Positions 36,380 to 42,672 of a stretch of 42,672 bases of DNA are shown here, piece by piece (the stretch's first letter is position 1; each line of letters opens with the position of its first letter). Source of the stretch: Fidelibacterota bacterium (GTDB taxonomy: Bacteria > Fidelibacterota > Marinisomatia > SCGC-AAA003-L08 > D37C17). The stretch spans positions 1-42,672 of the forward strand of contig JACNLQ010000041.1 in assembly GCA_014381415.1 (NCBI GenBank). The letters are read 5' to 3'. The position numbers and the translations under genes are program-made. Under the pieces are notes generated by a model that saw only the letters and a program-made list of their open reading frames with translations, was not told where the DNA came from and searched no databases.

Positions 36380-37894
36380 TTACTCCTCAAATGGATCAGA
36401 AAAAGCAGGATTATTAATAAAATCAGGATCAGAAAAAGTTTTAAGGAAATTAACCAAATCAATTTTCTCCTGATCTGTGAGGTTTAACCCTTCAGATGCA
36501 TGTTCCATTTCTTCATCCAGATTGGGTGAATCTATCTTAACTCCACTGTTATAATGTTCCACCACCTCTTCTAAGGTAGCAAAGCGACCATCATGCATAT
36601 AGGGTCCGGTAAACTCAATATTACGCAGGGTAGGTACTTTGAATTTACCATCATCATCTGGGTCTCCAGTTACTTCTCCCAACCCGAGGTCAGTAAGTTC
36701 AGAGTCCAAACCGTTATTTCTAAACTCATTATCCGTTAGGATTGGTCCAGAATGGCAATGGATACAATCTCCCCTTTCAGAGAAGTAAATATCAAACCCA
36801 TTTTCTTCTGAAGCAGTAAAGCCGGTGAAATCTCCATAAAAGTAGTCATCAAATTTGGAGTTAAACGATAATAGTGTTCGTTCAAATTGTGAAATTGCTT
36901 TTGAAATACGAACCGAATCAATGGTCTCAGTACCAAATACTTCTGCGAACATAGCAGGATAGTCTGGGTCTGCAGCGATTTTTGCTTCTACATTTGGCCA
37001 GGTTTCATTTAACTCTACAGGATTTATCACAGGACCAAAGGCTTGATCTTCCATAGTTGCAGCGCGGCCATCCCAGAAAAAGGATGTAAACCAGGCGGCA
37101 TTAATTATCTGCATGGCATTTCTTCCACCAAGTTCACCCGTGATACCTTCACTAAATTGCTCGGGATCTGTAAACCCACTGGATTGTAAATGACAACTGG
37201 CACAAGACATGGTATTATCTCCTGATAATCGTTTGTCATAAAATAACATTCTACCAAGTTCAACCCCTTCTACTGACATAGGATTATCTTCGGGTATAGG
37301 CATTTCTCCTAAATAATCAGTTACAAAAGAGGGAATGTCTAACACCAATTCATCACCACAGGGACCAAAACCAAGAATACAATTGGCAACACCAACAATA
37401 TCGAGGATATTTACATTTCCATCGGCATTAAAATCTGCTGCTTCCGGATTTGCAGGAGTGCTAAATTCAAGAATATAGTTTGCGATAGCAACTATATCTA
37501 AAATGTTTACCTCTCCATCTTCATTTACATCTCCATTTGGATATTCTTCTTCAGCTTCCCCTGCTTCAACTATAATAGTTCCCCAATTACTTGAATTTCC
37601 CGGATTGGTGCCACAATGAAATAGGTAAGTACCAACCTCTGTAAGAGAAAAAACTTCCGTTGGGTTACTGGAAGTGACAGTAACTGTAGGGAAAAAGATG
37701 GGTGAGTCCGTACTCCCATGCCCAGAAGTCATGGGATGGGGACCACCGCCACCATATTGAAATGTAATCTCCTGACCTGATTCTACTGTTATAGTAGCAG
37801 ATGGGCTTATTCCCTGATGAGATATATTCATATATGCATCTTGTGAGAATAATCCTGTTATCATAAATATTGTCATTAATACTGCTTTTTTCAT
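36380..37894 (-). CDS. Exported di-haem cytochrome c peroxidase (MauG family) with cupredoxin-like and dockerin-like domains
   Basis: 504 aa. A signal peptide (about 1-18) is followed by a plastocyanin-like domain (about 20-112) with candidate copper ligands H53 and C94, but the usual second His and Met after Cys are replaced (CGTNPGNSSNWG), so copper binding is doubtful. Two dockerin-like repeats (GDVNEDGEVNILDIV, ADFNADGNVNILDIV, about 121-175) come next. The catalytic part (about 190-495) has haem sites C231-A-S-C234-H235 and C377-I-H-C380-H381, FWDGRAATMEDQA and GPYMHDGRFATLEE with a likely axial Met. It reduces H2O2 or oxidises a partner in the periplasm. It is first gene of a three-gene exported operon. 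Confidence 0.88.
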   Translation of the reverse strand: MKKAVLMTIFMITGLFSQDAYMNISHQGISPSATITVESGQEITFQYGGGGPHPMTSGHGSTDSPIFFPTVTVTSSNPTEVFSLTEVGTYLFHCGTNPGNSSNWGTIIVEAGEAEEEYPNGDVNEDGEVNILDIVAIANYILEFSTPANPEAADFNADGNVNILDIVGVANCILGFGPCGDELVLDIPSFVTDYLGEMPIPEDNPMSVEGVELGRMLFYDKRLSGDNTMSCASCHLQSSGFTDPEQFSEGITGELGGRNAMQIINAAWFTSFFWDGRAATMEDQAFGPVINPVELNETWPNVEAKIAADPDYPAMFAEVFGTETIDSVRISKAISQFERTLLSFNSKFDDYFYGDFTGFTASEENGFDIYFSERGDCIHCHSGPILTDNEFRNNGLDSELTDLGLGEVTGDPDDDGKFKVPTLRNIEFTGPYMHDGRFATLEEVVEHYNSGVKIDSPNLDEEMEHASEGLNLTDQEKIDLVNFLKTFSDPDFINNPAFSDPFEE

Positions 37895-38031
37895 TTTATT
37901 TTCCTTTAGTTATTATTAATTGTTACCAAATAGTAAAACAGATTTTCATTTTCATAAAAATCTGCACATATGCAATTGAACCTATATAAGGGATTTTCTC
38001 TCCCAATAGGATTCAACTACAAAAAGGTTAT

Positions 38032-38397
38032 TTATATAAGTAAGAGGGGGTTCCCGGGTGGATCGGGTTTTTCAGGTTTTACACAATGAGCAAATGAATG
38101 GTAATTAGAGTAATCCATTATTTGATCAAATGGAGGGATATAGGCTACAAATTCTATTGTAGTAGTAAAACTTTCTTCATTTGTAGGAATTGTTCTGTTA
38201 ACAAATTTTTTGGGGCAATCCCCTTTTTTAGAATTTTTAGGGCAGGAAAATGGAGACCCACTCCCAGATGTATCTTGGGCAAATGGGCATTTCTTAACTG
38301 AAAAAGCTAAACTGCCAAATTTTTCAGATGCCTGAAAACTGGGTATATTGCTGTTCAGCCCTAGGCTGAAAATAGTTATGAAAATTATTAATTTCAT
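38032..38397 (-). CDS. Small exported Cys-rich protein, unknown function
   Basis: 121 aa from ATG 38397, chosen because it starts a clear signal peptide (MKLIIFITIFSLGLNSNIPSFQA); a longer frame opens 21 codons upstream. Mature part has KCPFAQDTSGSGSPFSCPKNSKKGDCPKK with three spaced Cys, a lone later Cys (FAHCVKP) and a Pro-rich tail (KPDPPGNP). I do not recognise the family. It lies at the end of the thiol-redox operon, 64 nt after the glutaredoxin gene, perhaps with its own promoter. Confidence 0.65.
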   Translation of the reverse strand: MKLIIFITIFSLGLNSNIPSFQASEKFGSLAFSVKKCPFAQDTSGSGSPFSCPKNSKKGDCPKKFVNRTIPTNEESFTTTIEFVAYIPPFDQIMDYSNYHSFAHCVKPEKPDPPGNPLLLI

Positions 38398-38461
38398 ATT
38401 CAAAGTTAACAAATATCTAAAGTTAGTATAAATTAATTTTTTGTAACATGTCGTAACCACT

Positions 38462-38800
38462 TTAATTTAATGAACTTTCTAAACTTTTTAGTTTTTGCTT
38501 CATGAGAATAAATTTATCAAAAACACAGCTGGTATAATCTGTAATGGGAGAGCTTAACTGTATGCTCAATTTATTTTTTATTTTATTAATAATGTCTTCA
38601 GATTCATAAATCCAGTCACCTTCTATATATAAACAGGGATATTGTAGTTTTCCACCCCCTGATTCTAATTCCTGATTATGTGGAGTTTGTAAATTATCAT
38701 CGCACTCTAATAGTTGTACAGAAGTTGAAGTATTCGTCTCATGTAAATAAGAGATTACTTTTAAAGAAAATGGGCAGTCCTTTTTATAATATAATTTCAT
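38462..38800 (-). CDS. Glutaredoxin-like protein
   Basis: 112 aa. It begins KLYYKKDCPFSLKVISYL, a monothiol CPFS form of the glutaredoxin active site, and later has the cis-Pro segment LQYPCLYIEGDWIYESEDII that binds glutathione-like thiols in the family (glutaredoxin/GST N-terminal fold). The remaining C-terminal 30 residues are helical. It lies 31 nt after the FmdB-type gene in the redox operon. Role: thiol reduction or metal-cluster transfer, inferred. Confidence 0.8.
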   Translation of the reverse strand: MKLYYKKDCPFSLKVISYLHETNTSTSVQLLECDDNLQTPHNQELESGGGKLQYPCLYIEGDWIYESEDIINKIKNKLSIQLSSPITDYTSCVFDKFILMKQKLKSLESSLN

Positions 38801-38831
38801 TTTAACCTCACGGGCTGACTAATTATTAAGC

Positions 38832-39005
38832 TCATGAAAATCCCGAAGAGGCTTTACAAGAGCTCGTACTTACGCTTGGGGAAGAAAATTTTCTATATAG
38901 CGACTTTTCACAATTCGGACAGCTTGCATGATCACGACTGGAAAATGATCTGAGCAGATTAATTTCTACATTACAATTTTTGCATTCGTATGAATAATAG
39001 GGCAT
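38832..39005 (-). CDS. FmdB-type CxxC zinc ribbon protein
   Basis: 57 aa, easily missed because of its size. It begins MPYYSYECKNCNVEINLLRS, then SCPNCEKSLYRKFSSPSV and a Ser/Cys-rich end (STSSCKASSGFS): the layout of the FmdB/CxxC_CxxC_SSSS family of small zinc ribbons. AAAGGA lies 8 nt before the ATG. The preceding 39006-39134 frame, if read through its UGA, stops directly at this ATG (TAGATG). Its function is unknown in most bacteria. Confidence 0.8.
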   Translation of the reverse strand: MPYYSYECKNCNVEINLLRSFSSRDHASCPNCEKSLYRKFSSPSVSTSSCKASSGFS

Positions 39006-39134
39006 CTAAACTTTTCCTTTATCCTCAGCCTGAGGAGTATATGGTGCTCAGGTTGAAATTCCAAATTTTTTGGATAAAAACCTCATAAGTACTACCCACA
39101 CAATATAGAAAATAATAAAGTATAAAATGTTCAT
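39006..39134 (-). CDS. Tiny membrane protein; UGA at codon 29 may be selenocysteine
   Basis: ATG 39134-39132 overlaps the stop of the DUF302 gene by one base (TAATG). The product is one transmembrane helix, MNILYFIIFYIVWVVLMRFL, then SKKFGIST, and meets TGA at 39050-39048 (28 aa). If that TGA is read as Sec, thirteen more residues (APYTPQAEDKGKV) follow and the frame ends at TAG directly before the FmdB ATG. A hairpin (TCCTCA/TGAGGA, loop GGC) starts 11 nt after the TGA, the spacing of fdhF-type SECIS elements. With a plain stop it would be a 28-aa peptide. There is no second Cys, which weakens the Sec reading. Confidence 0.5.
39022..39036 (-). promoter_or_regulatory. Candidate SECIS-like hairpin 2
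   Basis: On the minus strand TCCTCA (39036-39031) pairs with TGAGGA (39027-39022) around GGC (39030-39028), 11 nt after the TGA. The loop is shorter than usual and lacks the GGUC text of the stronger SECIS near 1780. Confidence 0.35.
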
Positions 39135-39520
39135 TACAAATTATCAATTGCATTTTTCAGCAACTCATTTACTTGTTTTGCAGGCTCTAGTAATTCCTCT
39201 TCATCTGCTAAAGATAACATCTTCTCAGCATTTATTGCTGATACCGTAGTGCTATTATCACCATTATCCCAAAGCACCACATTACAAGGAAGTAATAGTC
39301 CAATATTTAAATTGGTTGATAATGCCTCGTGGGCGATTTCAGGATTACAAGCTCCCAAAATTCTATATTCTTGAAAATTTTTATTAATTTTCTTTTTAAA
39401 TGTTTTCTTTACATCTATTTCAGTAATTATCCCGAATCCCTGTTCTTGAAGTGACTCCCTAATTTCTGCATCAACATCGTTGATATTTTTACTAATAATT
39501 CTTGTCAATCCTAATTCCAT
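39134..39520 (-). CDS. DUF302 family protein
   Basis: 128 aa, cytoplasmic by sequence (no leader). ESLQEQGFGIITEIDVKKTFKKK, RILGACNPEIAHEAL and LLLPCNVVLWDN are the conserved parts of DUF302, a fold of dodecin-like two-layer type often found beside rhodanese and thioredoxin genes. The two Cys (GACN, LPCN) are the family's typical ones. It overlaps the DUF6132 gene by 1 nt upstream and the tiny membrane protein by 1 nt downstream, so it is tightly coupled. Confidence 0.88.
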   Translation of the reverse strand: MELGLTRIISKNINDVDAEIRESLQEQGFGIITEIDVKKTFKKKINKNFQEYRILGACNPEIAHEALSTNLNIGLLLPCNVVLWDNGDNSTTVSAINAEKMLSLADEEELLEPAKQVNELLKNAIDNL

Positions 39521-39714
39521 TATTTAATTCCTTTTTTTGTCCAAAAATCTGGTAAATACCATATTAATCCGATAAAAGCTCCATAGGTAGTGCTGTTAAT
39601 TGGTTTGGATGTAATCATACATGTCCCTGCATTACATCCAACAAAATAATAAAAACCAAACCCACCTATAGCACCTATGATGATTGCAGTTAACAATTTA
39701 AAATATTTATTCAT
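39520..39714 (-). CDS. DUF6132 family small membrane protein
   Basis: 64 aa. Two hydrophobic helices (about 6-27 and 41-55) flank GCNAGTCMITSKPINSTTYG, a CxxGTC.ITS.P signature I associate with DUF6132. Two Cys sit at the outer end of helix 1. The start overlaps the rhodanese stop by 8 nt. It is probably a membrane partner for sulfur or thiol transfer in this operon; function not established. Confidence 0.7.
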   Translation of the reverse strand: MNKYFKLLTAIIIGAIGGFGFYYFVGCNAGTCMITSKPINSTTYGAFIGLIWYLPDFWTKKGIK

Positions 39715-40084
39715 TTGTTAATTTATTCCAAGCTTTCATGCCACCCTCTACATTAATGGCATTTATGCCCTCAGCCCTTAATTTTAATGTTGCTGTTGAA
39801 GAACGATTGCCACTCCTGCAAACAACATAAACGGGTTGATCTGCAATAGATTGTAAATCCATAATAGTTTGAGATATATTGGAAAGGGGTTTCAATTCTG
39901 AATTGGCAATATGTCCCAATGGTCCATCATATTCCCCTTTCGTTCGTACATCAATTATCAATAGAGAATTATCATTAATGAGGTTCTTTTTAAGGTCTTG
40001 GACTGTAATTGAACTTATTTCAACATTTGAAATTGAACATGAAATAGAAACTATCACCACTAAGAATAAAGCTAATCGATTCAT
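39707..40084 (-). CDS. Rhodanese-domain lipoprotein
   Basis: 125 aa. Lipobox VSISC with Cys16, so it is anchored and periplasmic. A single rhodanese domain has DVRTKGEYDGPLGHI and the active loop CRSGNRS (Cys89), then GGMKAWNK. It handles sulfane sulfur outside the cytoplasm. It overlaps the anti-sigma gene by 4 nt (ATGA). It is a second rhodanese, distinct in layout from the MauE-fused one at 1927-3009. Confidence 0.9.
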   Translation of the reverse strand: MNRLALFLVVIVSISCSISNVEISSITVQDLKKNLINDNSLLIIDVRTKGEYDGPLGHIANSELKPLSNISQTIMDLQSIADQPVYVVCRSGNRSSTATLKLRAEGINAINVEGGMKAWNKLTNE

Positions 40085-40317
40085 ATATTTAAATTTAAAG
40101 ATCTAAATAAATTATTATTAACATCTTCCGGTATATCCTCATCATTTTCACTCGCTTTATAAATATTAACTACTTTTTTTATGGAATCAAAATGGACCTT
40201 GCATTCAGGACATTCTTCTAAGCTCTTTTTAACTTCATCACAAAGTTCAGCGTCAATATCTTCACCAAATTGTTGGCAGATGCGTTGCAATTCTTCTAGA
40301 GTATGTATATGTTTCAT
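40081..40317 (-). CDS. Zinc-finger-like anti-sigma factor
   Basis: 78 aa, small and soluble. ICQQFGEDIDAELCDEVKKSLEECPECKVHFDSI-type spacing of Cys (C14, C26, C36, C39) follows the anti-sigma zinc-finger pattern, in which a CPEC pair closes the site; the usual His is replaced by Cys26. It overlaps the sigma gene by 1 nt (TAATG), the normal sigma/anti-sigma coupling. Cys-rich soluble forms of this type (RsrA-like) release their sigma factor upon thiol oxidation, which would fit the operon content. Confidence 0.75.
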   Translation of the reverse strand: MKHIHTLEELQRICQQFGEDIDAELCDEVKKSLEECPECKVHFDSIKKVVNIYKASENDEDIPEDVNNNLFRSLNLNI

Positions 40318-40898
40318 TATCTAGCCCTTTCGTTATAATAGGATTCTAAACATTCTTTTAAAAACATCCGTGCCCTCATTAATCTTACTTTTACATTTGC
40401 TTCACTTAAATTTAATATTTTTGCTGTTTCTTTCACTGAGTTTCCTTCAATATCTCTTAAAATGAAAATAATTCTTAATTTTGCATTTAATTTTTTTAAG
40501 GCTGAATTTAATTCTTTTTTCAGATCACTATTTTGTAAATCTTTTTCATCAAAATATGGCAATTCGATAGATTTTCTATTTGAATGCTCTGAATAGTCAA
40601 CCGAATCAAGGTCAATCTCAAACTGCTCAGGGACTTTCTTCCTTAGTTTTTCAAGTGCTGTATTGGTAGCTATTCTATATAACCATGAATATAAAGTAGA
40701 TCTACCTTCAAACTTGGAAATGTTATTTAGCATTTTTAGGAATGTTTCCTGCAATACGTCTTCAGCATCATGCTTATTCCTCATTAACCTTAGAGATAAT
40801 GAATATATATCGGGGGAATATGCGTTCACAATTTCAGAAAGTGATTTATTATCACCATTTTTTGCAAGGTCAATTGTGGATTCATCTATAATTTTCAC
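40317..40898 (-). CDS. ECF-family RNA polymerase sigma factor
   Basis: 193 aa. Region 2 is DAEDVLQETFLKML with the TLYSWLYRIATN segment. Region 4 carries the helix-turn-helix SVKETAKILNLSEANVKVRLMRARM. There is no region 1 or 3, as expected of ECF sigma factors. It lies 9 nt after thioredoxin and is coupled to its anti-sigma factor. It probably drives its own operon (thioredoxin to glutaredoxin), although I cannot identify the promoter with confidence. Confidence 0.95.
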   Translation of the reverse strand: MKIIDESTIDLAKNGDNKSLSEIVNAYSPDIYSLSLRLMRNKHDAEDVLQETFLKMLNNISKFEGRSTLYSWLYRIATNTALEKLRKKVPEQFEIDLDSVDYSEHSNRKSIELPYFDEKDLQNSDLKKELNSALKKLNAKLRIIFILRDIEGNSVKETAKILNLSEANVKVRLMRARMFLKECLESYYNERAR

Positions 40899-40907
40899 GC
40901 ATTAAAG

Positions 40908-41249
40908 TTAAACCAATGCATTAATTTTATCTATGATGTTATTTTTTGGTAGCAATCCAACGATTGTATCTTTTAATTCACCGTTCTTATAGAATAGCAA
41001 TGTAGGTATTCCTCGCACGCCCAATTCCTGAGATTTATTATTTTCATCTGAATTCAATTTGCAAATTTTAGCTGCCCCATTCATTTCATTTGATATTTCA
41101 TCAATAACTGGTCCTAATATTTTGCAAGGTCCACACCATGGTGCCCACACATCTACAAGTGCTACACCTTCAAAATTGCTGATTTCATCTTCCCAGGTAT
41201 TATCGGTGACATGTACTGTATTATTTTCATCTTTAAACAAACCAAACAT
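40908..41249 (-). CDS. trxA: Thioredoxin
   Basis: 113 aa, full length. The active site VWAPWCGPCKI (C39, C42), the cis-Pro turn GIPTLLFYKNGE and the LPKNNIID end are standard. It is first gene of the sigma-factor operon and without a leader, so it is cytoplasmic. It lies next to the redox-type anti-sigma factor, a plausible reductant for it. Confidence 0.95.
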   Translation of the reverse strand: MFGLFKDENNTVHVTDNTWEDEISNFEGVALVDVWAPWCGPCKILGPVIDEISNEMNGAAKICKLNSDENNKSQELGVRGIPTLLFYKNGELKDTIVGLLPKNNIIDKINALV

Positions 41250-41381
41250 AATTCATTTCCTTTAATTGTTTTTCTTATTTATTGGATGAGAAAACAATAA
41301 ATTGGTTACAAAATATTTTAAATCTCTACATTTATATTATTGATACTCCTTCTCATTACCATATAAATTTAGATAGTAAAT

Positions 41382-42257
41382 ATGTTAAAAAAATTGAACT
41401 TACAGAAAAATCCCTTCACGGGTATAACTGCATTTATAATAGTTTTATTTGTAATGCCTCTTGGACATACTTTAATGATATTAATCGAATATTTATTCAC
41501 AAACCAATATCAATTTTTTGCAGCATTCATTTTAGGGCTTTTGGGATTTTTTCTTCTAATATTAGCAATTAAAAAAAATAATGAAACTCCTGCTACCTGG
41601 CTTGGCTTTTTTGCAGGTATCTTTATTTGGACTGGCTGGGTTGAATTTTCATTTGTTTATTTTGCACATCATTTAGAGATTTCACCGTTAATTGAAAATG
41701 GAGAGGTTGTTACGAAGCCCGAATATTTAATTCTTCCATCTTCAATTGGATTAATGTTTGCAATTATCCCCTATTTTTTATTCCGTAGTGAAACACGCTG
41801 TCATTTATTTAATTGGTTTCAAAGATTATTTAAAATGGATATTTCACCTCCAGAGATTAGTCGCAAACGAAATTTTGGAATAATTACTTCTACCGAAACT
41901 ATTTTTGTACTTTGGTTTTTCTATACTTTGCTCATGCTGGTTTATGATAATAGAATTTTCGGGGAAAAACACATGGCAACTTATTTTGTATTTTATGGGT
42001 CACTCGTTTGGTCCTCATATTTATTTTATAAGTTAATCAATATTAAAAAAATTGCACCTGCAATTCGATATGCAATTCCTACCGTTATTATTTTTTGGAA
42101 TAGTATAGAAATTCTGGGCAGATGGGGATTTTTTGAAGAAATATGGGTTCATCCAACAACCTATGTGTGGGAAATGATTATTATTTTTATAACTTTTATT
42201 ATTTTCACAACTATGTCCATTATTAATCCAAAATTAACAAATTCAACTAAGGGGTAA
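41382..42257 (+). CDS. Multi-pass membrane protein, unknown function
   Basis: 291 aa, about eight hydrophobic helices. No family was recognised. Conserved-looking pieces include ATWLGFFAGIFIWTGWVEFSF and the LFRSETRCHLFNWFQR loop with an H, followed by GEKHMATYFVFYG and a late EILGRWGFFEEIW. It is divergent from the thioredoxin operon (132 nt between) and 1 nt before the M28 peptidase gene, so the two are co-transcribed. Confidence 0.7.
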   Translation: MLKKLNLQKNPFTGITAFIIVLFVMPLGHTLMILIEYLFTNQYQFFAAFILGLLGFFLLILAIKKNNETPATWLGFFAGIFIWTGWVEFSFVYFAHHLEISPLIENGEVVTKPEYLILPSSIGLMFAIIPYFLFRSETRCHLFNWFQRLFKMDISPPEISRKRNFGIITSTETIFVLWFFYTLLMLVYDNRIFGEKHMATYFVFYGSLVWSSYLFYKLINIKKIAPAIRYAIPTVIIFWNSIEILGRWGFFEEIWVHPTTYVWEMIIIFITFIIFTTMSIINPKLTNSTKG

Positions 42258-42258
42258 A

Positions 42259-42672
42259 ATGAAATTAATTCCGATTATCAGTTTAATATCATGTTTTATA
42301 TTTTTTCAAAACTGTGCACAGTCAACTACTACTTTTTCGCCCCAAGAATTAAAATCGCATGTTGTATATTTAGCATCTGATAAACTGGCAGGTCGATATC
42401 CGGGTACCCAAGGGGGGAAAGAAGCTGCTGAATACATAAGGGATGAATTTAAAAAAAATAATCTGACTTTATTGGGAGAAGAAGGTTTCCAATATTTTGA
42501 TGTTGTCACTGGTGTGAAATTAGGTGAAAGTAACTCATTTTTATTGGGAAGCAATTCTTATAAGGTAGGAAAAGATTTTACTCCATTATCTTTTAGTAAA
42601 AGTATGACTCATTCAGATTCTATTTTTGTTGCTGGATATGGATTTTCAATAAAAAATGATAGCTTAGAATGG
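42259..42672 (+). CDS. M28-family peptidase, N-terminal part (cut by window end)
   Basis: 138 codons visible, no stop. Lipobox FFQNC (Cys about 19) gives a lipid anchor. QELKSHVVYLASDKLAGRYPGT then GGKEAAEYIRDEF is the usual start of exported M28 Zn-aminopeptidases; the zinc ligands lie beyond the window. A PA-type insert begins near residue 105. Ribosome site GGGG-TAA is weak, so translation is probably coupled to the membrane gene just upstream. Confidence 0.8.
   Translation, partial: MKLIPIISLISCFIFFQNCAQSTTTFSPQELKSHVVYLASDKLAGRYPGTQGGKEAAEYIRDEFKKNNLTLLGEEGFQYFDVVTGVKLGESNSFLLGSNSYKVGKDFTPLSFSKSMTHSDSIFVAGYGFSIKNDSLEW

Noticed and set aside
33453-37894. Cellulosome components because of dockerin-like repeats
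   Set aside because: No cohesin or glycoside hydrolase is nearby; such calcium repeats are common spacers in secreted proteins of FCB bacteria.
38800-38834. Sec reading of the UGA ending the FmdB-type gene
   Set aside because: Read-through would add one residue before TAA, and no hairpin follows.
35647-41313. GGTTACAAA text near 35647, 41304 and a related TGTTACAAA near 38441 as an ECF promoter or operator
   Set aside because: Short, AT-rich and in mixed orientations relative to genes; no consistent -10 spacing could be shown.

Overview
The window is AT-rich bacterial chromosome. Several features point to a Gram-negative of the FCB group, most likely Marinimicrobia (SAR406) or a relative: a secreted enzyme with a type-IX-style C-terminal sorting domain (NPFNPETTI motif), two secreted proteins with dockerin-like GDVN.DG.VNILD repeats, an OMP_b-brl TonB receptor, and tRNA genes mostly lacking an encoded CCA. 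This assignment is inference; there is no rRNA in the window. I saw no CRISPR array, prophage or complete insertion sequence. The only mobile-type gene is a REP-associated Y1 transposase.

Layout. 1-690: the probable 3' end of a tmRNA, then a tRNA Gly-Cys-Leu cluster on the minus strand with a repeat-like insert inside a terminator. 752-3009: a two-gene operon of a rhodanese-MauE membrane fusion and an UshA-like exported protein. The latter is interrupted by an in-frame UGA that reads well as selenocysteine (CG-Sec motif plus a SECIS-like hairpin), so a standard caller would truncate it. 3169-9507: housekeeping genes (tRNA-Ala, PpiD-like chaperone, groEL/groES with a CRP-like palindrome upstream, dut, comM). 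9596-11210: a RAYT transposase carrying a perfect 28-bp palindrome in its coding sequence, a membrane protein, and a MITE-like inverted repeat.

12394-18533: a porin followed by a membrane anchor (NrfD type), an ArrA-like molybdopterin reductase, a four-cluster ferredoxin, a TorD chaperone and an HPF-like small protein. The reductase carries the arsenate-pocket residues of respiratory arsenate reductase at constant spacing, so the best reading is a dissimilatory arsenate reductase operon. 18641-27770: outer-membrane proteins (patatin-POTRA-barrel, TonB receptor), a metallophosphoesterase, a DUF6370-type lipoprotein, and a nitrogen-uptake set (TorF-like porin, Amt, GlnK) followed by glutamate synthase large subunit (27904-32370) without its small subunit nearby.

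32583-37894: exported enzymes: an EEP-family hydrolase, a multicopper oxidase, an acetolactate-decarboxylase-like zinc lipoprotein and a di-heme peroxidase with a degenerate cupredoxin domain. 38032-41249: a compact minus-strand operon of thioredoxin, ECF sigma factor, anti-sigma factor, rhodanese lipoprotein, DUF6132, DUF302, a tiny membrane peptide, an FmdB zinc ribbon and a glutaredoxin. The tiny peptide also ends at a UGA followed by a SECIS-like hairpin and an open extension that stops directly at the next ATG. The window ends with a membrane protein and the start of an M28 peptidase.

The main theme is periplasmic sulfur/selenium and redox chemistry: one strong and one tentative selenoprotein, three rhodanese/thioredoxin-type modules, and a Mo-dependent respiratory reductase.
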